Origin: Trebouxia sp. TZW2008
Lineage: Eukaryota > Chlorophyta > Trebouxiophyceae > Trebouxiales > Trebouxiaceae
DNA: 64,000 bases
Direction of reading: 5' to 3'
NCBI GenBank assembly: GCA_002118135.1
Contig: BDIU01000036.1
Location: 248,001 to 312,000, forward strand
This document shows, one piece after another, positions 49,229 through 60,354 of this stretch. Below the pieces are notes generated by a model. The model searched no databases. It saw only the letters and a list, made by a program, of their open reading frames with translations, and was not told the origin of the DNA. A program made the position numbers and the translations under genes. Each line of letters opens with the position of its first letter. Position 1 is the stretch's first letter.

Positions 49229-52200
49229 AATCAACGCTTCAGACGAGCGCTCGGGACTGCGCCTAGAGCTGCCGTCTTGGCAACGTTTGCCCCAAGTCAA
49301 CTGCAGCGCTCTGAACAGCAATTGACTTGGTGTAACGTTGCGTTCAGCACAGTTTATGCTGCCCTCTTGCAGCATCAGCTTCGTGAGAAGCTTGCCCTTT
49401 TGACGTACGTCGCAAACGCACAAGATGACGACAAGCTTGCGTCGATACTTGTGCTTGGGGGAGAAAGAGAGCAAGTCTCGGAAGGTGAGCATGTCAAAGA
49501 GAGGCGATCAGCTGTCTTTGCAAATGTGAGGGCTTTTGCAAGACTTCTGTGCATAGGGTGGCCACTTGCTATTTAAAGCACGGCTCTGCAATATGCGGCT
49601 GCAGCTGCGCACTTGCCCTGATGCCCTCTCTCTGCACCACCCTGCACTGAAACCATGCTGCCCTTGACAAATGCTACAATACATAGTATGCACAGGCAGC
49701 ACTTTCTGACCTGTCAATGGCCTGCAGGCTGATAAGTATATCCAGCGTGCTGTGCTGGAGAAGCAGTTGGCAGAGATAAATGAAGAGCTGAGGGTCACCA
49801 AGGCCAAAAACATCAGTTACTGCCAGGTTGTAGCCAGCCTGCAAGTGGCTGACACAAGTGCCATCCAGCAGCTGCAGACAGTCCAGGAGGTAAGGTTGTC
49901 AATCACCATCATAGTCAAGGCCTGCTCTACTCAACCTGCCCTCTGGCAATGCGTCATTGGTTTTCATGCATCATGCAATCTCTAGGCCCCCTGTCTTTCC
50001 ACAGGATCCTGGGATGCTGCATGTGTTCAGTGTGTACTTGCTGCAGGCGTCACAGCAACAATGCGCTCATATAGCCACATTAATGGCAGAGGTTGACGAG
50101 CTGACTGAGAAAGGGCAACAGTCAACACATAGACAGCATGAGCTGCAAAATCATGTCAACCTGCTGGTCGTACAGTTGATTGATGGCTCCAAAGTCACCC
50201 ACCACTACAGAAAGGTAAACAGAGGAACTGCACATTGTGCTAATTGTATTGCATGTCCCAGCTTGCCTGGTGTGCATATACTTCACAGTCTTTGTGATTG
50301 CTGATACATGCTGCTGTGACAAAGTCTTTGCGTGCAGGGCCTGCTGCAATATTGTGACACGGCAGACTGCCGCATCAGCGACTCTTGGGCACTGTTGCTG
50401 TCTGCTTACATGCTGCATTTTGTGCCAAAGCAGTGCTCGCATGAAGCCCCATGCTGCGCCTGACTTGTTGTGTTGCAGCGCTTCAATTAACGTGCGCTGC
50501 TCATGAGACAAACATGTTGTGTGCACTGCAGCAATCGATACAGGACAGGAAAGTGTTGGCGGCAGCCGAGCTGGCAGCAGATGAGGCGAGCCTGCAGGCC
50601 TGCCAGCTGCAGGAGGAGCTGTCTGCTGCTCAAGCCCTGACTGACACCACTGCTCAGGTGAGGGACCTGCTGGTCTGATGTTACATCCAACTTCTGAGCT
50701 TTCAACAGATGATGCTGCATCATGATCAGATTGCAGCCTGTGGAAGCAGCAGCAGCCAGGCTGTTTGCTGCCCCTGTCGGTGCTCTTGTGTATGTGATCA
50801 TTTGCAAGACAGGGCAATTGCAAGACAGGGCAAAGGCATCTCAGATGCATGAGAGTACTGGGCTGTCTGAACAAAATAGCATGCTTGCCAAGCACAAGTC
50901 AAGCCAGCAGTTGCCTTGCGTGTATGGGGAGAGGAGCATTGTGCATGCAAAGGGCTGCACGGTAAGTCAAGGAATGGCTGATACTTGATTGCAGGCCCAG
51001 GCAGAGCTCCTCTTCAAGTTTGAGGAAGCACGGGCACAGCTAGCAGAGCAGCAGCTGGCCACAACCACAGCCTGCAGCCAGGCACAAGCCCAGGTCAGTG
51101 CCCTTTGTCCAATGGCTTGTACAGTCAGACGTCACTCACCTTGACAGTGTACAGCCGTCTATGCCTTGCACTGCTTTGTGCTGTGTCATGAGTCACTGAC
51201 CCAGCAAAAGCAATTTGCACGCATGCACGCCCCATGATCAATGCCTGGGTACTGGCCAGCTGCGTTGCCTGGTATGTTGCTCGGCCCCAGTGTGGTATAG
51301 CATGCCAGTATCTGCCAACAGGATGCCGGTCACAGCGCATCTGCAGTGCTTGCTGTTGCCTGCCTGACCTGCAGCAATGCAATGCATTGCATCTGCAACC
51401 CTTTGTCAGCACCCAATCAGTCATGCCATGTATTGCAACGCAAGCCTAGAGTGCAAATGCTTAGCTATGTGCACAGCTTGTCTTTGGCAGAGCAGTTCAC
51501 ACAACAAAGGTCCTTGATTTCCACTAAGCTGATGTCATTTACTGTGTCTGCAGATGCTCCAGCAAGAGGAGGATCACTCCTTGGGCATGGCAGCTTTGAG
51601 GGAGCAGGTGGCTCAGCTGACACTACGCGAGCAGGCATCAGTGCAATCAGCCAAGGGCGTAGAGCAGGAGCTGGCGCATGTGAAGGCACAGTTGCTGGAC
51701 GCTTCAGCCCTGCATAATGATTACGACCAGGTCCGCTCCCTCTTTTTGAACCAGTTCTGAGGCGACGCTGGGGTAAAGAAATGCTGTACATAGCATTGAA
51801 ACTGAATAATATACATGTCGCCTGATTATGCACATCACTTGATGACCTTCACGACTTCCTCAAGCTGATCGGGCCAGCTGCTGCTGGATGTGTTGCTGCT
51901 TCAGTGACATTCAGACTTACTGCAGTTGCGCACGATAAATCAACTGGAGTTGTGAAGGTTGTCACATCAGCATCCTGTTCAACTGTGCAGCTCGTGACAT
52001 GCCGAAAACCCTTCTGCCAACAAAGTCACAAGGTTGCAATGACTGCCTGAGCCATGCGCCTTTGGAACAACACACCAAATAGCAGCTTGAACTACTTGCG
52101 CACAACTTCAAGGCAGTGTGTAGACTATTCGGAACTGCCCAACATTGACTTGTTTGCTTGTTGCATATGCACGTCATCATGCACAACTCTGCTGGTTTGC

Positions 52201-55200
52201 TGAAACAGCAGAAGACCATACCTCAATGACATAGATGTTTTGTGATGCAGAAACACCAGCAACAGGAGGAGCAGCACTCTAAGTCCAAGGCGGTTTGGAA
52301 GGAGCAGGTGGCTGAATTGACACAAAGGGAGCAGGCTGTAGCGCAGCAGGTGAAGGGCCTGGAACAGCAGCTGGCCAATGTGGAAAAGGAACTGCTGGAT
52401 GCCTCGGCACTTTGCCATGACTCTGATCAGGTGTGTCCACTTGTCTCACTCATGATCTGTCGACATTGACTCTTCCTACCAGAGACATGGTTGCTTTCAG
52501 CTGATGCAGATGTTGCTGCACTTGTTGCATACAAAATCTGGCCACTGCACATCATCATTGACTTCATTCATCTGAGTCTTTGACAATTGTGATGTTGTCA
52601 TCCTGCTGTGCAAACCAGATGGCAGATGTCTGCATGCCTGCTGATGTCCTTTCGTGTGTGCATACTTTGTGACATGCCTGGCACCTGATCAATGCATGAC
52701 AAGCCGGCTGCTGAGCCTGTGAGAGGAGCAAACACCACACCAAACAGCAGCCTCACACTTGATCCAGAACTCTTCAGCAGCCATCAAGTAGCAGCCAACC
52801 TCAACATCAGCCTGTGTCACCCACGTACACCTCTGTACAGCTTGTCCGTAAGCTGACTTCTTTACAAAAGTAGAGACAGCATTTTGCACTGATGTACATC
52901 TGTCTGGTGTAGCTACGCCAGCAACAAGGAGCAGCACTCCTTGACCGTGGCGGCTTTGAGGGAGCAGGTGGCTCAGCTGACACAAGGGGAGCGGGCATCA
53001 GCACAGAGGGCTGAGGACCTGCAGCAACAGCTGGCCCAGCTGAAAGAGCAGATGCGCAACTCTTCAGTTTTGTGCCATGGCTACAATCAGGTGCCTTTAC
53101 TCCTCACACTCACCGTGGTTCATGATGACTTGTCCCTGCTCATTGACTTGCTGCATTGGAGGATGCTGACAGCTGACATCTCTGTTACTGCCCCAGCTGG
53201 ATGCCAATAATTGACTATCGTAAATCATAGATCGGTTGAGCTGGGTGCTTGGTGTGAATGGTTGCGTTGTCAAAATTGCCATGCAAAATTTGACTGTGAT
53301 CTGGGAGCAGCAGCCTTTGCCTTTGCAGTTGCAGATCATCTGGTAGCACATTGTCTGCGCACCAACTGATGTTAGAAACATGCACGATCATGCATCTACT
53401 TATCTTGCACAAGTGGCATCTGTGACTGTTGTTGCAGAGGATTGGCCAGCAGGCTGAGGAGCTGGTGGCGGTGAAGGCTAGCAATGAGGAGTCAGAGGCC
53501 AGAGTCAAGCAGCTGGTCTTCGAGCTGGCGCTAGCTAACGACAAGGTGCTTGCCAAAGACCAGGTGCCGTGACTTTTCTTTGCCGCAACTGCTTTGGTTG
53601 CCAATACAACCCTTATATTGAATCGGTCTGAACCAAAAGGTGCCATTGCAGTCACAATGGAGCGATCGCTTCTCAATTGCATTGCCCTTACATCAGGATT
53701 GTCCTTACATTCAGAGTTCTTACAAAGAGAAGTTGCTATAGTGGTGCTCCACATACATGCTTGCTGGTCATGATCCGTGATCCTGCCAGCTGCATGCAGA
53801 AGCAGTGAGCTGTCTCCAAACAAGTCGTGCCATTTGTGCGAATTCTATGTTTCTAGAACGGCAGGCTTTGCAAGTCCCATCTGCGTCAGCTGGTATTCAG
53901 ATGTTAGAGAATGCCACTCACCTGCAACACAGAATTTGGAGAGCTCTCTTCTCAGCCATGTTGGCCGTTGCAGATGTGTACAGCGACGCGTGGACGTCAC
54001 ACGGCCTGTGAGGTGCAGGCAGCATGGGTGACACTGTCTGAGGTGAGGCAGGAGCTGAGCACTGAGCGCACAGCCACTGAGGCCGCTGAGCAGCGCTGCA
54101 GAGCCCTGGAGGCCACCTTGGCTGCTGCAAGAGGCAACATCCTTGCCCTGCAGGCATCTCAGACTCGCCTGCAGGCAGAGCTGTCCTCTCAGGTATGCGA
54201 GAAATGCTCATTTGCCGTTGTTGGATGCCTTCTGCACGAGGTAACGCATATGGTGTACTTTGATGTCAGTTCGGAACAGACTCATCTTATGCTTACACTT
54301 CTGGTTCGGTGCATTCATCTCGGTTGAGTGGAACAGCAAAGCCTGTCTTTGTATCAAGAAGTCAGAAGGCCATGTTCTGAGTTGATGCTGCAGCATCAAG
54401 GACCATACACAAAGCCCTGCTGCCCTGCTCATGTGAGGCTTCCGTATTCACACTGCCATTGCACACTGAATCCCGCGCAAGATGCACAGCAAGTGCTTGC
54501 TGTGTGGCTGTGGACACCAATGCTTTGAGTAGAGTACAGCAATCTCTCGATATAAGGACAGGCGATATAAAGACAATCTCGATGTAAGCACAATGCAACT
54601 GGGAACCAGCACTGCATTCTGACTACAGTGGTACTTGTGAGTAAGGACAATTTGATGTAAGGACCTTCCCTTGGTAACCAATGCAGTCCTATATCAAGAG
54701 CTTACTGTAGCTTCCTTAATTCAAACCCCTCTGTCTCGACACATGCTGACCTCAAACCAATGCGCGCGGTCTGTTTAGCAATTGTGTCGCTGTTTTTGCA
54801 GGAGGGAGCTTATAGTAGCGGCATTGCTGATGCCACCGCCGCTGTTGACAGCCTGCGCTCAGAGGTCAATGTTGCCAATGACAGGTGACTGAACTACCCA
54901 CACTGCTACATCGAGCACACAGCTTGACATAACACGCTGTCAATCGACACGCACATCTGTGTGCAAACTGCTGACCACACAAGCAACACTGCTGTAGCCT
55001 ATCAGGACCAAACGCCATTCTCTGTTGTGCTGGACAATTGCCACACGCCCTGCTGCGTGCCTGCTGTCCCCCGACTTTGCCAGTGGGGTGATGCATGCGT
55101 ACAGTGGGGTCAGCACCCCTCCAAGGCAAGCAAACAAGCTACCTGCATCTGGCCAGCGCTCTTCAATTGTCTGCCTGACCGCCTGTGCGCTTGTTTGGTC

Positions 55201-55414
55201 CTCACACGTTGTCAAAGTTGGTGCCTAACTGTAAAATGCAACAGCCGTTGCTGTCATATGGACCATGGCAGCAATAGCTGAGCTCAAGGCAAGGCACCTT
55301 CTCTGTGGGTGCTCTTTGTTTGCAGATTGACGTCCCGTGTTGAAGATGTCTCTTCCATGACGATGCTTACAACAGGCCTGCTTAATGTAAATTATTCAGA
55401 AATTGAATGTATCT
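49229..55414 (+). CDS. Long coiled-coil protein with tandemly duplicated exons
   Basis: No family recognised. The first readable exon (about 49229-49525) has a mixed N-terminal region (VAFSTVYAALLQHQLREKLA). All later exons are Gln/Glu/Ala-rich heptad helices: 49728 onward (ADKYIQRAVLEKQLAEINEE), about 50047-50215, about 50532-50658, 50998-51094, 51554-51730, 52251-52430, 52929-53090, about 53437-53562, about 54020-54192, about 54802-54882 and about 55327-55414. Nearly all introns are phase 0, so exons can be added without breaking frame. Three exons are copies of one another. The predicted protein is therefore a long parallel coiled coil, such as a tether, centrosomal or cytoskeletal scaffold; that is inference. 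No catalytic domain or membrane segment is seen. The start is unresolved, and the end (TAG at 55412-55414) follows a short Ser/Met-rich tail. Confidence 0.7.
51554..53090 (+). repeat. Three tandem copies of a coiled-coil exon with its intron
   Basis: Exons at 51554-51730, 52251-52430 and 52929-53090 share the pattern REQVAQLT(L/Q)(R/G)E(Q/R)A...LEQ(E/Q)LA. They also share an ending: D/S-A/S-S-A/V-L-(H/C)-x-(D/G)-x-(D/N)Q. Spacing is about 680-700 bp. Introns also match in part: ACACACCAAATAGCAGC near 52074 against ACACCACACCAAACAGCAGC near 52732. Copy three has lost 2 nt near its start and seems to use an acceptor a few codons in (AACAAG|GAG). Confidence 0.8.
54535..54709. mobile_element. MITE-like element 1, intronic, TA-flanked
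   Basis: A 175-bp element in an intron of the coiled-coil gene. Its left end is TACAGCAATCTCTCGATATA and the inverted right end TACAGTAAGCTCTTGATATA, giving terminal inverted repeats flanked by TA. Internally it shares blocks with 61960-62124 (GTAAGGACAA, GATGTAAGGAC, CACTGCATTCTGACT, TTGGTAACCAA). It has no coding capacity. TA targets and these ends fit a Tc1/mariner-pogo type non-autonomous element. Confidence 0.7.
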
Positions 55415-57317
55415 AGCACGGCAAGCACATGCATGTACTAGCGTACTATCTGCTAGTACAGCAAGCACATGCAAGTACTGATGTACTAGCTACTTGCACG
55501 TACTTGTGCTGCAAGTCCGTACTGCATGTACTTGTCCAGGCGCTGTGCTTAAGTACACTTTCCAGAAATGTTCCCGCTCTAGCACGTACTGTCCAAGTGC
55601 GAGTACATGGACTTTTCTGTGCTTTTGGCGTGCTTGTATAGTGCAAGCACAGCATCCTTCTTAGCCGTACTTATGCCTGGATTGCACTGCAAAAGGACGG
55701 TCTGAGTACGTCCTACAATCCGACCCTGAATTCGTTGTGATACATACGCGTATTAGTGGCATGCAGCAGGGCATGCAGCAGGGCATGCAGCAGCAAACTC
55801 GGCTTCCGCAGGCTGTACAATGCTGTGGTCGTCTTCGTAGCTGAGGTTTCAGGTCAGGCAAGCATCCAAAATGTCGTTTCTTACGTAGTAAAGCTAATCA
55901 TGCTACGAAATGGTGTTCTGGTATGTGCGATGTTCTGGCATCATGGCATGTATGGCAGCAATCCCTGACACCACTATGCGATCTGAGTGCCATGTTCAAA
56001 AATGCGATACTCAAGTGCTTGCAGCACACAAATCATGATTCTGCACGAATGCTTCAATGTTGCTCTGGTATGTGATCTTGAAATCAAGCTTCAAGCTGGC
56101 GATTTTCCAGTCAGTGCAATTTTAAGAGTCTGCTTTCAGATCACCTAAATGATACAGGCTCTAAGCATATAGTGTTCAAGCTGCTACATGCCTCCCATCT
56201 GGTTTGAGAGTCATCAAGAAAACGCTTTCATGTGAACAATCTTAGAACAAGCCAAGCCTTGAAGGAAACGATCTAGTCTGACCACCAGCGTCCATTCTTT
56301 GTGTTAGTCTGTCTGATACATGTGTGCACAACATGCTATGCAATGCATTGCATACTACCATCTGAATCTCGATTTGTGCTAGTTAGTCCACAAGCGGTTC
56401 TACACACCTATGTGTGGTGTGATGACCACAACTGTGATGGTCTTGTCTATGCACACTGATCACACTCTGAGCAACAACAGCGATCTGGCCTACGCAAGCT
56501 TATAAAGTACGTTTGCTGCTGCAGGCCCCTGGATCCTTCGGATGAGTGCCTTCACCATGTTGTCATCAACAGACTGTCAATACTTGTGCAGCAATTGCCA
56601 GTAATTCTGCAAAATCTGCTCTGGTTCCCAAGCGTTGCGTTTTGGGCTGTAGCCAAGCCACTTTGCAAGGTATTGTCATGTAGGACCCTTGCGCAGGGAG
56701 GTGTCCCTGTGATTTGTGATTCTGTCAACCTCAAATCCTGCCTACCCTCAGCGTGAATTTCACGCCGTGAAGGAAGTTTGAAGGCTGAAATCCACAGTCT
56801 GACTGATGCGAGCGCAGCAAGGATACATGAAAACAATCGTCACTGCAAAGCATTCTTGGCAGTTACAATTCAATTGCATCAACTTTCGTGGGCATCTTGC
56901 AAGGGCCACTCAACTTGGGTAACAGCTTTCTAGCAACAGGCACTCTGAGCCTGACATTGCTTGTGCAACGACAATGACAAATTCAACTACAATTTGGTGT
57001 TTTCTCTCTTTGTTTATGACTTGAGTGCTGTCTGACTGCATCAAAGAATTTTTGCCATGACCAATTGCCTCTTGATCACAATGCACATGTCGACAAATAC
57101 ATAATCTGCATGTTTCTAGACTTAGTCTTGAGAAGCTTAGTGATGCAGTCAACGTTGGTGCTGTCTTACCTTCTACCGTAACTTAGCAGCGACTAAAGTT
57201 TCTGATGTGCTGTTCTACGTTTAAGCGCACACCTGGCCACCAATGCGGCCTGTCGACAGCCTCCTGGGTCTTGACTACACCCGATTGACCACTGTAAGGG
57301 CGTAGGTCGCGGTTCTT
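55415..57317. other. 1.9 kb intergenic, with repeat-rich GTAC segment, no gene seen
   Basis: 55414-55650 is packed with GTAC and GCAAGCACATGCA-like words in both orientations and could fold back on itself. 55759-55794 has three copies of a 12-bp GCATGCAGCAGG unit. ORFs at 55756-55968, 56552-56836 and 56910-57152 have no domain or matching splice borders. An additional 3' exon of the coiled-coil gene cannot be excluded. Confidence 0.4.
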
Positions 57318-57636
57318 AGATCGCGGTGCATACCTGGCGTTTGAATGGAAAGGGACTCCACACCAAAAGGCCGTCATTCAGCTGATCTTCGCTAAACATC
57401 AGATGCTCAGCATTGACTTGGGCGCAGCAGAACAGCGAGCTTCTTTTGTCACAGTGCGGTCGAGGCTGAGAAGTGCCGTGGCGCTTACGCAGCAGGTGCA
57501 ATCATTGTCGAGCGACCAGAAAGCTCGGCCGCGCCCGACGGTATAGCCCAGGAACCGGCGACGTGCTGGACTCTTGTGCTCGTCATGAGGCGCCAGCGGT
57601 GCAAGACGAAGGAAAGTCAAAGAGGGCAGAAGAGTT
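57318..57636 (-). pseudogene. Orphan copy of XPF exon 1 and promoter (copy B)
   Basis: Similar along about 320 bp to 48490-48836. On the minus strand an ATG opens MFSEDQLNDGLLVW, ending FKRQ before a GTATGC donor. XPF exon 1 reads [14 protein letters not shown], ending FQRQ before GTGCAC. The copy is one codon longer and keeps frame and donor. No counterpart of XPF exon 2 follows toward lower coordinates, so it is a truncated copy. It ends 104 bp before the COQ2 ATG and so forms part of the COQ2 upstream region. Confidence 0.75.
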
Positions 57637-57740
57637 CTCAATAAGAAGACAAAGCGTCAGGTTTACAACGACGCCTGTAGAATTTACACAGCCAATCGAG
57701 ACATCCGTTTTGCGTGAGACTGAGTCACATCTCTTGCGCC

Positions 57741-60089
57741 ATGCAGTGTACCGCTGTTTTGCAGACCGTCTGCAGGCGTTGGAGGGCGTCCCTCCTTCTC
57801 CTGGAAACGCAAGTCCCAGCTATTAGCACCGTAGCACCGCTGCTGCCAGGTGCACCAGTACAGAGCTTGCAGCAGCCGCTGCAACAGTCTGATTGTAGAC
57901 AACACCTACACACATGGTCAGTGTGGGGTGCTGTGGCAAGACTCGGCTCTGACCAATACTCAGCACTGCGCTCGTTTAGCTCAGAGCCTTTGCGTGTGAG
58001 TGCTGGCATGTTTTTCTGCTTGCTTGACCGCCTCACTGATGAGACACACATGCACTACAGTCTGGCAGCACGGCAGATCAAGAACAAGCTCCTGCAGCAC
58101 AGCTGCCTGTCACTTGGCTCGACAAAGTGCTTCCTGCCAAGCTGCTGCCTTATGCACAACTCATGCGGCTCGATAAGCCAATAGGTACAACACGTTGCTG
58201 CCGCTCAACAACTTGTACACATTGCACCAGCATCTTTATGCTCTGCTCGCAGTCAGTCGCCTGTGTGCATGACAGGAACATGGCTGCTACTTTGGCCCTG
58301 TTTCTGGTCCATAGCTCTGGCAGCACCGTCTGGAAGCTTGCCAGATCCTGTCTCACTGGCGCTGTTTGGCACTGGATCCATTCTGCTGAGAGGAGCTGGT
58401 TGCACAGTCAATGATTTGTGGGACAGGGACTTGGACAACAAAGTAGAAAGAACCAAGAGCCGACCTCTGGCCAGTGGCACTCTGTCTGTTCCACAAGGCA
58501 TAGGTACATTCAAAGCAAGATCTAGCAAGTGTAATGGCAGCTTCTGGTGTGACAAATGTATGAACAGATAACATGGACATTGCCATTGATCATGAATGGA
58601 CAACATGAGCGCCATGAACATCTGACATGGACTGTGTTGCTTGACAGGTCTACTGGGGGGACAGCTAGCATTGGGGCTTGTTGTACTGCTACAGCTGAAT
58701 GACTTCAGCAAGGTGGTGGGGGCTGCGTCCTTGGGTCTTGTGTTTACTTACCCCCTCATGAAGCGCATCACCTTCTGGGTAACAGCCTCTATGACCTTGC
58801 TTTTGGTTCCCCAAGACAACAAAAGATCCCATTGATAGCATTGGCTTACACTGACATTGTCTGTATGACCCCGAGTTGGCGTCTCATGACAGCAAGCACG
58901 TATCATTGACTGAAGTGTCAGAGCCATACAGCAGTGAGCATGCGCTGCACTCCGTGATGGTGCTTGCCTTGTCTTGTGCGTCATTGTGTTGGCGATAGTC
59001 AGGGCTTTCTGTGAGTCCCTATTGGTGCATATGCAGCTATGTTTCAGTTTAACTTTACCGTATGACGTCCCTGGCCTTGTGTGCATGTGCAGCGTCTGAC
59101 GCTCTTGCTCTGCTATGCAGTTTGCTAACCTTCTTTGGCTGCAGCAATGTGACACCTCCCTCCATCCATCTTTGACCACCGCTGCTCTGTAGACGCTGCT
59201 CACACAAAGGTGCCTGCTGTTTTGCAGCCTCAAGCATTTCTTGGGTTGACATTCAATTGGGGCGCACTGCTGGGGTATACAGCTGTGCACGGCTACCTAG
59301 ACTGGCACATACTGCCGCTGTATGCCCATGGAGTCTGCTGGACACTGGTGTACGACACTATATATGCCCATCAAGACAAAGAAGACGACATTGTCGTGGG
59401 CATCAAGTCGACTGCTCTACTCTTTGGCGACCGCACCAAAGCTGTTTTGGCAGCCTTTGCCACATCCAGCATTGGCTTCCTAGCACTCACAGGCAAGCAC
59501 TTGCTGATGGAAGGCATTATGCATTGCCCTTTTGCAAGGAAGCGATACATTGCTCATGGCTGCTATGTTGCTGGCTGCTGACAACAGTCAGGTAACCTCT
59601 TTGGTCAATTTTGTGCACATCAGCAAAGTCCTTGATGCTGCATGTAGATTTGCTGTGCACTGATGCTCAAGGCAGCCATTGCTTATGCATTGGTGTGATG
59701 CACAAGGCATTGCTTATGCAGTTGTAAGATGCTCAAGGCAGCCACTGCTTATGCAGTTGTGTGATCTTCAAGACAGCTATTATATGTGCAGTTGTATGAG
59801 ACTCAGAACAGCCATTGCATATGCAGTGGTGTGACGCTCAAGGCAGCCAATGCTCATGCACTTGTCTGATCCTCAAGACAGCCATTGCTTATGTGTGATG
59901 CTTGCAGGGTATGCAATGGAAGCTGGGCTCCCCTATTATGCTGGTACGGCTGCAGCGGCAGGTCACTACACCTGGCAATTATCCACTGTAAATCTTGACT
60001 CTAGGCAGGACTGTCTAGCTAAGTTTGTCTCAAACAAGTGGTTCGGCGCCATTGTGTTCACAGGAATAGTAGTGGACAAAATCCTCTAG
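57741..60089 (+). CDS. COQ2: COQ2, 4-hydroxybenzoate polyprenyltransferase
   Basis: Six exons (57741-57995, 58103-58184, 58276-58503, 58648-58778, 59228-59492, 59908-60089) give 380 residues with agreeing phases. The first about 85 residues are Arg/Leu/Ser/Gln-rich with few acids, as in a mitochondrial presequence. The UbiA core starts at [19 protein letters not shown]. The first Asp-rich motif is NDLWDRDLD (about 158-166) and the second is in [13 protein letters not shown] (about 274-286). Other family blocks are [20 protein letters not shown] and [12 protein letters not shown]. The enzyme joins a polyprenyl chain to 4-hydroxybenzoate at the mitochondrial inner membrane in ubiquinone synthesis. 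The last intron uses a GC donor (ACAG|GCAAGC at 59493) and contains a 35-bp satellite. The start is the first in-frame ATG of the open exon. Confidence 0.96.
59664..59900. repeat. 35-bp minisatellite in the last COQ2 intron
   Basis: About seven diverged copies of GCTCAAGGCAGCCATTGCTT + ATGCAGTTGTGTGAT. One copy is shortened by about 4 bp and the last is truncated. It ends just before the acceptor of the final exon at 59908. Confidence 0.85.
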
Positions 60090-60354
60090 TCACGCATCTG
60101 TCTTATCACGATGAATTTGCAATGGCTGAGACCAACAACGGTCTTATCAGCCTCGAAAACACTGCAAGAATCCGACATCAAGCATCCAGAGTTCGACTGT
60201 GCACCCCTGTCTTGCTCAAAGAAGCCAAAAGCAAATAAACATAAGATTTTAGACACATCAGGCGCCTCTACCAGTCCCTGCTAAACCTTGAAGCCTTTTT
60301 GTTGCCTGTCAATCTGCAGTGCAGGCTGCATTGAGACTCAATTCTGCTGAAGCA

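Noticed and set aside
50122..50895. 257-codon minus ORF inside the coiled-coil gene
   Set aside because: It is antisense to phase-compatible coiled-coil exons; no recognisable domain.
55759..55794. Three copies of GCATGCAGCAGG
   Set aside because: Too short and simple to interpret; noted only in the intergenic entry.
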